The notes under the pieces are model-generated. The model saw only the letters and a list, made by a program, of their open reading frames with translations. It was not told where the DNA came from and did not search any database. A stretch of 64,000 nucleotides of DNA, from the NCBI GenBank assembly GCA_040002995.1, contig JBDUDK010000131.1:1-64000 (forward strand), given 5' to 3'. Shown here piece by piece: positions 54,023 to 62,094 of the stretch. Origin of the DNA: JBDUDK01 sp040002995 (GTDB lineage Bacteria > Actinomycetota > Acidimicrobiia > Acidimicrobiales > Ilumatobacteraceae). The translations under genes and the position numbers were made by a program. Each line of letters starts with the position of its first letter. Within the stretch, counting starts at the first letter, position 1.

Positions 54023-54955
54023 ATGGCGTTCGCCATCGAGACGGACCGTCTCGTGAAGCGTTTCAGCGGTGTCGCCGTGGTCGACGACCTCTCGTTGCAG
54101 GTGCCCACGGGGTCGGTGTTCGGTTTTCTCGGACCGAACGGCTCGGGCAAGACCACCACGATCCGGATGCTGCTCGGCCTGCTCAATCCGAACGCGGGTG
54201 AAGTCAGCCTTCTCGGCCGGCCCATCCCGCACGATGCGCGCGCGGTGCTGCCTTCCATCGGGGCACTGATCGATGGGCCCGCGTTCTACCCGTGGCTCAC
54301 GGGTCGCCAGAACCTGGTCCGGCTCGACGCCATGGGACCCGACGCCCAACGATCGACCCGAACCTCGCGCGTCGGCGAGGCTCTCGCCCGTGTCGGGCTG
54401 ACTGCGGCGGCCAACAAGAAGTACAAGGCGTACTCCCTCGGCATGCGCCAACGGCTGGGCCTCGCGAACGCCCTGCTCCGACCGCGCCAACTGCTGATTC
54501 TCGACGAGCCGACAAACGGCATGGACCCCCAGGGGACGCGCGAGATCCGCCACCTTGTGCGGGAACTCGCGGCCGACGGCTCGACGGTTTTTCTTTCCAG
54601 CCATCTACTCACCGAGGTCGAACAAGTCTGCACCCACGTCGCGGTGATGAACTTGGGCAAGCTCGTCGCGCAGGGATCGCTCGACGAGCTTCGGGCAGTC
54701 ACCGCGCCGCATCTACGCATCGAGACCGTCGACACCGCGCTCACCATCGAGACGCTGCGCGCCGGCGGTCTCGAGTCTGGGGAGGTGGTCGACGGATCCA
54801 GCGTGGTCGCGTTCTTCAACGGGCAGCGCCCGGAGGACATCTGCCGGCGCCTGGTGGAAGCAGGGGTCGGCATCCGGGGGTTCGCCGTCGAACGGCCCAG
54901 CCTCGAAGATGCGTTCGTCGCGCTCACTGGGGAGGGCTTCGATGTTGCGCAATGA
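54023..54955 (+). CDS. ABC exporter ATP-binding protein
   Basis: A 310-residue CcmA-type ATPase: Walker A GPNGSGKTTT, Q-loop in IGALIDGPAFYPWLTGRQN, signature YSLGMRQRLGLANALL, Walker B LLILDEP, switch His in STVFLSSHLLTEVE. The C-terminal extension is typical of DrrA/NatA-like exporters. It overlaps the permease start by 14 nt, so the two make one transporter. The preceding LolA-like gene may supply a cargo or partner. Confidence 0.94.
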   Translation: MAFAIETDRLVKRFSGVAVVDDLSLQVPTGSVFGFLGPNGSGKTTTIRMLLGLLNPNAGEVSLLGRPIPHDARAVLPSIGALIDGPAFYPWLTGRQNLVRLDAMGPDAQRSTRTSRVGEALARVGLTAAANKKYKAYSLGMRQRLGLANALLRPRQLLILDEPTNGMDPQGTREIRHLVRELAADGSTVFLSSHLLTEVEQVCTHVAVMNLGKLVAQGSLDELRAVTAPHLRIETVDTALTIETLRAGGLESGEVVDGSSVVAFFNGQRPEDICRRLVEAGVGIRGFAVERPSLEDAFVALTGEGFDVAQ

Positions 54956-55742
54956 GCTCTCCACGTTGTTCCGCCGCCGGCGGATACAAGCGCTCCTCCT
55001 CGCCCTCACCGCCGTGCCCATCGCGATCACGCTCGTGATCCGCTTCGCCGGTGGCCCGAACGATGGCCAAGGGCCGACATTTCTTGCGCAGGTGACGCAC
55101 AACGGCGTGTTCGCGGTGCTCGCGGGACTCACGATCACGCTCCCCGTTTTCCTTCCCATGGCGGTCGCCGTCGTGGCGGGCGATTCCATCGCCGGCGAGG
55201 GTGGGCTGGGCACCCTGCGCTATCTGCTGGTGCGACCGGCGGGACGCAGCCGGCTGCTCGCGGTCAAGGCCACCACAGTCGCGATCTTCTGCCTCGCGGC
55301 GACGTTCGTGGTGGCCGTCGGCGGCCTCGTCACCGGCGCCATCCTCTTCCCCATCGGCCGGGTCACGACGCTGTCAGGCGACACTCTCCCGCTCACCTCG
55401 GGCATGGTGCGGATCAGCGTCGCGGCTGGCGTCATCGGGCTGTCGCTGATTGGCCTCGCCGCGATCGGGATCTTCATCTCCACCCTCACCGACGTTCCCG
55501 TCGGCGCGATGGCCGCGACATTGGGGGTGTTCATCCTTATCGGAGTGCTCGACACCCTTCCCCAGACTCGGGCCCTCCACCCGTGGCTCCTCACCGATCA
55601 CTGGCTCAGCTATTCCGACCTCTTACGCACGCACATCCGATGGAACGGCATCGTCCGCAACCTCGAACTGCAAGCTCTCTACGCCGCGGTCTTCGGGAGC
55701 GCGGCGTGGGCGCGCCTCACCACCAAGGACGTCCTGGCCTGA
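54942..55742 (+). CDS. ABC-2 type exporter permease
   Basis: A 266-residue membrane protein with about six hydrophobic segments, among them LLLALTAVPIAITLVI, GVFAVLAGLTITLPVFLPMAVAVVAG and AAGVIGLSLIGLAAIGIFIST. The segment GEGGLGTLRYLLVRPAGRSRLL is characteristic of ABC-2 permeases. ATG 54942 follows GGAGGG. Partner of the preceding ATPase; exported substrate unknown. Confidence 0.9.
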   Translation: MLRNELSTLFRRRRIQALLLALTAVPIAITLVIRFAGGPNDGQGPTFLAQVTHNGVFAVLAGLTITLPVFLPMAVAVVAGDSIAGEGGLGTLRYLLVRPAGRSRLLAVKATTVAIFCLAATFVVAVGGLVTGAILFPIGRVTTLSGDTLPLTSGMVRISVAAGVIGLSLIGLAAIGIFISTLTDVPVGAMAATLGVFILIGVLDTLPQTRALHPWLLTDHWLSYSDLLRTHIRWNGIVRNLELQALYAAVFGSAAWARLTTKDVLA

Positions 55743-55762
55743 CTCGCTCGCGCCGCGGTGCC

Positions 55763-56935
55763 ATGATCACGGCGATGCGACACGCACGGCAGGTAGAGCT
55801 CCTTCGCCGCCTTCAGGGCGACGCCGTGCCCCGACCAGGGCCGCTCGGCGCCGCGAGCATGCGCAACCGGGCCGACGTGTACACCTCCCCCGATCGGTTC
55901 ACGGCCGAGATGCGCGTGCTCTACGGCCAGATGCCACTGCTGGTGGGGTTGTCGTGTGAGGTGAGCACGCCGGGTTCCTATCTCACGGCCACCCTCGGAA
56001 GCGTGCCCATCGCCGTCGTCCGCCAATCCGACGGCGGACTACGCGGTTTCGTGAACATCTGCCGCCATCGCGGCTCGATCCTCCTCGCGAATCACATGGG
56101 CGACGGACTGCAGTCAATCCGTTGCCCGTACCACGCGTGGACCTACGGCATCGACGGCCGACTGCGGGCGTTTCCTGGGGCCGAGGCCGGCTTCGACGAT
56201 GTCGACAAGTCAGAGTTGGGCCTGCTCGAGATTTTCGTCGCCGAGGAGTACGGACTCATCTTCGCGAGCACCGCCGGCGAGTTTACGGTCGACGACGCGT
56301 TGCACGGCGCGCAGGACGAGCTCGCCGACTACGGACTCGAGCACTATGAGCACGTCGAGACCCGCACGCATGAATGGGATTTCAACTGGAAGCTGGTGAT
56401 GGACACCTTCACCGAGCCGTACCACATCCCCTGGCTTCACAAAGACACCATCGCCCCCTACTACATGTTCGATCGATGGATCTATGACGCGTACGGCCCC
56501 CACCAACGCTTCATCGGCACGCGCAAGAGCGTGATGGACGAGTTCGAAAAGTCGAGCGAGGACGAATGGGATCTCCTGCCGCACGGCACGATCCAGTACC
56601 TCCTCATCCCGAACGCGATCCTCACCCATCAGATCGATCACCTCGAGTTGTGGCGCCTCACGCCGGTGACGGCCGGGCACACCACCATCACCACATCGGT
56701 CTACGCGCCCGAGCCGCCGGCAACTGAGAAGGCGCGCGCCTACTTCGTGAAGAATCTCGACGTGCTGCTCGGCGTAACTAACACCGAGGACTTCCCCGCG
56801 CAGGTGCGCGTGCAACGGAACTTGTCGTCCGGCGCGCTCCCCGAGGTCGTCTACGGGAAGATGGAGCCGGCGCTGGTCGGCTACCACACGGCCATCAACA
56901 AGCTGCTCGCCGACGCGGGCGAGCTACTGGCCTGA
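55763..56935 (+). CDS. Rieske non-haem iron oxygenase (ring-hydroxylating type)
   Basis: A 390-residue oxygenase alpha subunit. The Rieske [2Fe-2S] ligands are Cys100/His102 (CRHRG) and Cys121/His124 (CPYHAW). The mononuclear iron site is in DTFTEPYHIPWLHKD, with a distal Asp probable. It hydroxylates aromatic, steroid or amine substrates with an external reductase, which is not encoded nearby. ATG 55763 or 55775 is the start. The SDR gene begins 1 nt after its stop, and a lactonase-type gene converges, suggesting one small degradation unit. Confidence 0.9.
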   Translation: MITAMRHARQVELLRRLQGDAVPRPGPLGAASMRNRADVYTSPDRFTAEMRVLYGQMPLLVGLSCEVSTPGSYLTATLGSVPIAVVRQSDGGLRGFVNICRHRGSILLANHMGDGLQSIRCPYHAWTYGIDGRLRAFPGAEAGFDDVDKSELGLLEIFVAEEYGLIFASTAGEFTVDDALHGAQDELADYGLEHYEHVETRTHEWDFNWKLVMDTFTEPYHIPWLHKDTIAPYYMFDRWIYDAYGPHQRFIGTRKSVMDEFEKSSEDEWDLLPHGTIQYLLIPNAILTHQIDHLELWRLTPVTAGHTTITTSVYAPEPPATEKARAYFVKNLDVLLGVTNTEDFPAQVRVQRNLSSGALPEVVYGKMEPALVGYHTAINKLLADAGELLA

Positions 56936-56936
56936 C

Positions 56937-57812
56937 ATGGACGCGGCCCGTCTCTCGGACAAGGTGGCCGTCGTCACCGGCGGGGCCAGCGGCATCGGCC
57001 GGTCGACCGTTCTGCGGTTCCTCGCGGAAGGAGCCAAGGTCGTGGTCGGCGACCTCAACATGAAAGCGGCTGACCAGCTCGTCAGCGACGCCGCGGCGTC
57101 CGACCGGCTCTATGTCATCCGCACCGACGTATCCGAGGAGGCCGAGGTCGAGGCCCTCATCGGTGCGGCCACGGACCGCTTTGACCGCCTCGACATCGTG
57201 TTCAACAACGCAGGCATCGGTGGCGCGTTCGGGCCGATCATCGAGATCGACGTCGACGACTGGGATCGCACGTTCGCCATCCTCACCCGCAGCGTGTTTC
57301 TAGGAATCAAGCACGGCGCGCGAGCTCTCATCGAGCAGGGTCACGGCGGCAGCATCATCAACACCGCCTCGGTCGCGGGTCTTGCCGGTGGGAGCGGACC
57401 CCAGGCGTACTCCGCCGCGAAGGCCGCCGTCATCAACCTCACGCTGACCACGGCCGACGAGCTGGCGCCCCATCGGATTCGGGTGAACGCCATCTGCCCT
57501 GGCGTGATCTTCACGCCGCTCGCGGTCGGCCGCCACCCCGAGCGGCTCGCCGAAGCGGTCGCTGCTCTCCAACCGTGGCCGGATCACGGCAGCGGCGACG
57601 ACATCGCCGCCGCCGCCCTCTGGCTAGCGAGTGACGAGTCGCACTTCGTCACCGGGGAGGCCATAAGAGTCGACGGTGGCCTGATGGCCGCCGGCACTCG
57701 CATCTCCTCCGGCTCCGACCCGTACAGGGTCTGGCAGCGATACGCGGGCTTCGCATACGGCACGTCCGGAAAACCCGCGCACAAGCGCCCGGTCACCGGT
57801 GAACCCAAATAG
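56937..57812 (+). CDS. Short-chain dehydrogenase (SDR)
   Basis: A 291-residue SDR: cofactor loop TGGASGIGR, Asp in VVVGDLNM (favouring NAD), LDIVFNNAGIGG, and Ser/Tyr/Lys in NTASVAGLAGGSGPQAYSAAK. The end of the domain is the classical FVTGEAIRVDGGLMAAG. A C-terminal extension of about 30 residues follows. It lies directly behind the Rieske oxygenase, so it may oxidise the diol or alcohol that enzyme makes. Confidence 0.92.
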   Translation: MDAARLSDKVAVVTGGASGIGRSTVLRFLAEGAKVVVGDLNMKAADQLVSDAAASDRLYVIRTDVSEEAEVEALIGAATDRFDRLDIVFNNAGIGGAFGPIIEIDVDDWDRTFAILTRSVFLGIKHGARALIEQGHGGSIINTASVAGLAGGSGPQAYSAAKAAVINLTLTTADELAPHRIRVNAICPGVIFTPLAVGRHPERLAEAVAALQPWPDHGSGDDIAAAALWLASDESHFVTGEAIRVDGGLMAAGTRISSGSDPYRVWQRYAGFAYGTSGKPAHKRPVTGEPK

Positions 57813-57822
57813 ATGTCCTGGT

Positions 57823-58746
57823 TCACGCTTCGTAGTTGAGACGCAAGCCGGGGCAGTGCCACTCGAAGGAGTAGAGCCGGCCGAGACCCGACGACGTCAC
57901 GTAGGCGGTGCGCAGGTCGGGCCCGCCGAAGCAGATGTTCGTGACCCAAATGTCCTTCTCGGGCACCTTGATCTGGTCGAGGAGCTCACCTTTCGGGCCG
58001 AACACAGTGATCGCGCCGGTCATCAACGTGGCGACGCAGATGTTGCCTTCGCTGTCGACCGCCATCGAGTCGACGAGCTGCCAGCCGGTCAGGCTGGCCA
58101 GGATGTCTCCCGGTGCATACGGGGTCTGCGGTGGCTTGAGCACGCCGGGCGATTCGATGTCCCAGCACCACAGACGGCTCGTGATCGTCTCGACCGCATA
58201 GAGACGCGAGCCGTCGGGTGACAGGGCGATGCCGTTGAGGTGATCGAGCCCGTACACGATCTCGCGGATCGACGAGCCGTCGGCCAACGCGTAGTACACG
58301 CCCGCGCGATCCACGTCACGCGCGCGGCCCTTGCCGAGGTCGGTGAAGTAGAAGCCCCCCTTGTCGTCGAACACGATGTCGTTCGGTCCCTTGAGCGGGT
58401 TGCCGTTGCACTCTGTGTAGAGGTCTTCGACGTTGCCGCTGGCGATATCGACCCGCTGAATGCGTCCACCGATGTAGTCGGGCGGCTGGTGGCCGGGCGA
58501 GACCATTCCTTCGATGAGTGACCACAGGAAGCCGCCGTTGTTGCAGATGTACACCTTGCCGTCGGGCCCGATCGCGGCACCGTTGGGCCCGCCACCGGTA
58601 TCGGCGATTACGGTCACCTCGCCGTCGGCCGCCACGCGCGTGAGCGTGCCCGACTGGATCTCGACGACGATCACGCTGCCGTCGCGCATCGCGATCGGAC
58701 CCTCAGGGAACCGCAACTTGTCGGTCAACAAACGCATCTCGGGCAT
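57823..58746 (-). CDS. SMP-30/gluconolactonase-family protein
   Basis: A 307-residue six-bladed beta-propeller: KLRFPEGPIAMRDGSVIVVE, GGGPNGAAIGPDGKVYICNN, GPNDIVFDDKGGFYFTDLG, HLNGIALSPDGSRLYAVETI, and DSMAVDSEGNICVATLMTG. The conserved Glu, Asn and Asp metal ligands of this lactonase family are present (PEG, PND, DSM). It would hydrolyse sugar or other lactones. Converges with the SDR gene. Confidence 0.9.
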   Translation of the reverse strand: MPEMRLLTDKLRFPEGPIAMRDGSVIVVEIQSGTLTRVAADGEVTVIADTGGGPNGAAIGPDGKVYICNNGGFLWSLIEGMVSPGHQPPDYIGGRIQRVDIASGNVEDLYTECNGNPLKGPNDIVFDDKGGFYFTDLGKGRARDVDRAGVYYALADGSSIREIVYGLDHLNGIALSPDGSRLYAVETITSRLWCWDIESPGVLKPPQTPYAPGDILASLTGWQLVDSMAVDSEGNICVATLMTGAITVFGPKGELLDQIKVPEKDIWVTNICFGGPDLRTAYVTSSGLGRLYSFEWHCPGLRLNYEA

Positions 58747-58796
58747 TCGTCCCCCTTCGATCGGCCGTTTCGGCAGTAACGGCGATGCTATCGATG

Positions 58797-59429
58797 TCAG
58801 AGGATCCGGCGATCGGTCGCCCAGCGGGTGAGTTCGTGGCGGTTGGAGAGTTGCAACTTGCGCAGGACGGCCGACACGTGGGTCTCGATCGTCTTGACGC
58901 CCAGCACGAGCTCGCGGGCGACCTCCTTGTACGTGTACCCGCGAGCGATCAGACGCAACACGTCGCGTTCTCGGGGCGTGAGTTGGTCGTATTCGGCATC
59001 CGCGGCCGGCGCGATGGTGCCCGCGAACGCGTCGAGCACGAAACCTGCGAGACGGGGCGAGAAGACGGCGTCACCGGCCGCGACACGATCGATGGCGTCG
59101 GCGAGTTCCGCCGCGCCGATCGACTTCGTGAGGTATCCCCGCGCCCCGGCCCGAATGACGGCGATGACGTCCTCCGGTGCGTCAGACACCGAGAGGGCGA
59201 GGAACCGCAAATCGGGATGGGATGGAAGTAGTCGGGTCACCACCTCGACACCGCCGCCCCCGGGCAAGTGCACGTCGAGCAGGATCACGTCGGGTTTGGA
59301 TCCGATGATGCGAGCGATGGCGTCTCCCGCGTCGCCGGACTCGCCCACGATGTCGTGATGGCCTTCGAGCTCGGCGCGCACGCCCGAACGGAACAGCGCG
59401 TGGTCGTCGACCAGGAACACCCGAGCCAC
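58797..59429 (-). CDS. NarL/LuxR-type response regulator
   Basis: A 210-residue regulator. The receiver domain has Asp8/Asp9 (VFLVDDHALF), phospho-acceptor Asp in VILLDVHLPGGGG and Lys in GYLTKSIG. A LuxR-type HTH follows: LTPRERDVLRLIARGYTYKE and VLGVKTIETHVSAVLRKLQL. Its GTG overlaps the kinase stop by one base, so they form a coupled two-component pair. Probable target is the shared intergenic region near 60.6 kb. Confidence 0.95.
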   Translation of the reverse strand: MARVFLVDDHALFRSGVRAELEGHHDIVGESGDAGDAIARIIGSKPDVILLDVHLPGGGGVEVVTRLLPSHPDLRFLALSVSDAPEDVIAVIRAGARGYLTKSIGAAELADAIDRVAAGDAVFSPRLAGFVLDAFAGTIAPAADAEYDQLTPRERDVLRLIARGYTYKEVARELVLGVKTIETHVSAVLRKLQLSNRHELTRWATDRRIL

Positions 59430-60583
59430 TACCGCGCCTTCCGAGGCACGCTGAGCGTGATCTCAGTGCCCTCTGAAGCCTGGCTGCGCACGCTCGCGGT
59501 TCCACCCACGCGCCGGATCCGACCGAGAACGCTGTCGGCGAGCCCTCGCCGGTCGGTCGGAACCGATTCGGGGTCGAAGCCACGGCCGCGATCGCGCACG
59601 AACGCCGTCACGCGCTCTGCCTCGACTTCCACGTAGACGTCGACGGTGTCGACCTCGGCGTGGCGAGCCGCGTTGACCGCGGCCTCCTTCGCCGCCGCGA
59701 CGAGCGCGCGCCCGGCGTCGTCGAGCTCGGCATCGCCGACACAGACGAGCTCGATGCGTACACCGAGGTCGTCCTCGACCAATCCGAGTTCTGTCCGCAA
59801 GGTTCCCGCCAGCTGGGCCGTCACCGCCGGCTGCGCGCTGTAGAGCCACTGGCGTAACTGCCGCTCTTGTCGACGCGCTAGCGCGGCCACGTCGCGGTTG
59901 TCACCCGCTCGGTGCTGGATCAGCGCAAGGGTCTGCAGCACACCATCGTGCAGGTGGCTGGCCAGCTCGGCCTTCTCCTCGCTTCGGATGCGGGCCCGCC
60001 GCTCGGCCGCGAGCTCATTGACGAGGCGGGCCACATACGGTCCCGCGAGCAGCCCGATGCCGGCGACCGCCACGACGGCGCCAAACAGCGTGCGGCCGAG
60101 CGTACGCAGATCGCTGGTCAGCGCGAACAACGCGAAGATGCCGGCGCCGACCAACACGACGCCCACGGCGATACGCAGCGGTGCCAAGCGGTCTCGTCTC
60201 AGCGCGCTGTCGGTGTCGGTATGTCCCCACACCAACACGATGCCGAGTGCGGCAACCGCACCGATGAGGGCGGCGCCGTCGGAAAACCAGACGCCTATGC
60301 CTCTAAGGAAAATCACCGCGCCGACCACGGCGATCAACACACCGGCGTTGTCAGTGCGGTGCGACGGTGCCGGCTCGGGCGCGTCGTGGTCGGCGTTGGG
60401 CACAAGGAGCCACGCCAGGCCGTACAACGCGAGGCCCACTCCGGCTGGAAGACACAGCAACAACGCCGCGAGCCGAACGACGCTGACGTCGATGTGGGTG
60501 ACACGAGCCAGGCCGGCACAGACGCCGCCGAGCAACCGACCCTGTCGCTGGCGGGTGAACGTCCGCGCGGACGAGCGAGACAT
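59429..60583 (-). CDS. PspC-domain sensor histidine kinase
   Basis: About 384 residues. An N-terminal PspC domain (RLLGGVCAGLARVTHIDVSVVRLAALLL) is followed by four or so membrane segments, a HisKA_3 dimerisation helix with the phospho-His in ASHLHDGVLQTLALIQ, and a HATPase_c domain (KEAAVNAARHAEVDTVDVYV, VRDRGRGFDPESV). This layout matches MacS/LiaS-like envelope-stress sensors of actinobacteria. ATG 60583 (MSRSS) is chosen over an in-frame GTG two codons upstream. Confidence 0.93.
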   Translation of the reverse strand: MSRSSARTFTRQRQGRLLGGVCAGLARVTHIDVSVVRLAALLLCLPAGVGLALYGLAWLLVPNADHDAPEPAPSHRTDNAGVLIAVVGAVIFLRGIGVWFSDGAALIGAVAALGIVLVWGHTDTDSALRRDRLAPLRIAVGVVLVGAGIFALFALTSDLRTLGRTLFGAVVAVAGIGLLAGPYVARLVNELAAERRARIRSEEKAELASHLHDGVLQTLALIQHRAGDNRDVAALARRQERQLRQWLYSAQPAVTAQLAGTLRTELGLVEDDLGVRIELVCVGDAELDDAGRALVAAAKEAAVNAARHAEVDTVDVYVEVEAERVTAFVRDRGRGFDPESVPTDRRGLADSVLGRIRRVGGTASVRSQASEGTEITLSVPRKAR

Positions 60584-60623
60584 GTCCACAGGGTCATGAT
60601 CGCATGAGCGCCCCGAAAAGAGA

Positions 60624-60650
60624 TCAGGGATCGCTCAGGGTGATCCCCGA
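60624..60650. promoter_or_regulatory. TCAGGG repeats between divergent PspC genes
   Basis: TCAGGG occurs at 60624-60629 and 60635-60640, 11 bp apart. The second forms a near-palindrome with CCCCGA (60645-60650) across TGAT. GGGATC (60627) and GATCCC (60642) add an overlapping inverted repeat. It lies in the 102-bp gap between the kinase gene and the PspC membrane-protein gene, the expected place for the response regulator to bind. Confidence 0.5.
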
Positions 60651-60685
60651 GGCGGGCGCGACGAGTCTCCCGGCACGATGTCGTC

Positions 60686-62029
60686 ATGGACAGCGCTACT
60701 CCCACATCTGGTCCCCAGCCCACATCGGGCCCAACCGATGAAGAACCCATCGCCCACCCACCGGCCGCCAGTCACGGGTTTCGACCGCGTCGAGCGCGCC
60801 ACGGTGTGCTCGGCGGGGTGTGCGCCGGACTCTCTGTTGCCACGGGCGTCGACGTCACCCTGGTGCGGCTGGCCTTCATCATCGCCGGCTTCGCCGGCTT
60901 TGGGGTCCTTGGCTACATCATCTTGCTGTTGGTGTTGCCGCGCGAGGATCCCGAGCACGGTCAGCCGCTGGCGCCTGCGCCGCCCGAGGTTGCTCGATGG
61001 CTGCGGGCCGCACTGGTCATCGTGCCGCTCCTCAGCATCACCGGCTGGGCCGGCTTCGGGTCGAGTCCCTTCGGATGGAACTGGTGGCACCACGACCGCG
61101 GGTCGGGTGTGGGTCTCGGGATCGTGTTGGTGCTTATCGGTGCCGGGATCATCTGGCTGCGTCGACGCGGCGACGCGCACGAGCGCGAGGTCGAACGCCC
61201 CAACGCGCATGAGGAAGACCAAAAGGCAGCCCAAAGAGAAGCCCAGAGAGAAGCCCAGAGAGAAGCATGGTGGTCGGCTCCAGTGCCCAGCCCGTCCCTG
61301 TCGTCTCCGACGCCGCTCGTCGCCACCGATACGACCGCCCTACCGGCGGTGGCCACGGAGCCGTCGACCGGAGCTGCTCTCGTCGTGGCCCGCATCAGCG
61401 CGTGGCTCGCCATCGTCGGCGCCGTCGTGCTCGCGGGGGTGACCATCACCCTCGAGCGCCTCGACGTGCTGTCGATCACGGCCCCGGTGCTGCTCGTCGT
61501 CGCCGCCGCCGCCGCGCTGGCCGGGATGATCGTGGTCACCATCCGCAGCCGCCGGCCGTGGACGCTGGTGGCGACGCAAACGGTCCTCCTCGTCCCCGTG
61601 CTCGTCGGACTGGCACTGGGTCGCTGGATCGGCGGCATCGGTGACCGCATCGAGGCGCCGACCACGGTCGCCCGCGTGCAGGCTGAGTACCGGCTCGCGA
61701 TCGGCCATCTCCGCTTGGATCTGCATCGGCTGGCGCTCGACGGCAAGACGATCAACGTCGCGGCCGACACCCGCATCGGTGCGATGGACGTGGTCGTGCC
61801 CGCCAATGCACGCGTCACCCTTGATGCCCATGTCGGCGCGGGCAAGTTGGACGTTTTTGACTACAGCCGCGACGGCACCAGCCTCGACCAGCACGTCGAC
61901 GACGCGCCGGCGAGCCCAGGCGGCACCATCAAACTCCACGTCGACCTGGCCATCGGCCAGCTGCGGGTGTGCCGGGCTTCCGCATCGAGCCTGGCGACCA
62001 CGTGCTCCGGAGTGCTCGCCGGCGGCTGA
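60686..62029 (+). CDS. PspC-domain membrane protein with LiaF-like C-terminus
   Basis: A 447-residue protein. PspC domain at about 35-95 (GVLGGVCAGLSVATGVDVTL); a second set of membrane segments (about 108-126, 142-160); a charged linker with the 4-residue tandem repeat AQRE three times (residues about 180-193, from a 12-bp DNA repeat at 61228-61265); more membrane segments (about 230-330); and a C-terminal beta-rich domain (NVAADTRIGAMDVVVPANARVT, HVGAGKLDVF) like LiaF/DUF2154. Divergent from the PspC kinase. Likely output or modulator of the same envelope-stress system. Confidence 0.85.
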   Translation: MDSATPTSGPQPTSGPTDEEPIAHPPAASHGFRPRRARHGVLGGVCAGLSVATGVDVTLVRLAFIIAGFAGFGVLGYIILLLVLPREDPEHGQPLAPAPPEVARWLRAALVIVPLLSITGWAGFGSSPFGWNWWHHDRGSGVGLGIVLVLIGAGIIWLRRRGDAHEREVERPNAHEEDQKAAQREAQREAQREAWWSAPVPSPSLSSPTPLVATDTTALPAVATEPSTGAALVVARISAWLAIVGAVVLAGVTITLERLDVLSITAPVLLVVAAAAALAGMIVVTIRSRRPWTLVATQTVLLVPVLVGLALGRWIGGIGDRIEAPTTVARVQAEYRLAIGHLRLDLHRLALDGKTINVAADTRIGAMDVVVPANARVTLDAHVGAGKLDVFDYSRDGTSLDQHVDDAPASPGGTIKLHVDLAIGQLRVCRASASSLATTCSGVLAGG

Positions 62030-62067
62030 CAATCCGCTATTGCACGCCCGGATTCGGAGCGCTCTAA

Positions 62068-62084
62068 CCTCCCGCCCAGGGAGG
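62068..62084 (+). promoter_or_regulatory. Hairpin enclosing the iolD ribosome-binding site
   Basis: CCTCCC (62068-62073), loop GCCCA, GGGAGG (62079-62084). The right arm is the Shine-Dalgarno of iolD, 10 nt before ATG 62095. A possible promoter, TTGCAC (62040-62045) and TCTAAC (62063-62068) 17 bp apart, would start transcription inside the hairpin, so whether the stem forms in the mRNA depends on the real start. Confidence 0.4.
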
Positions 62085-62094
62085 ACTGATACCA

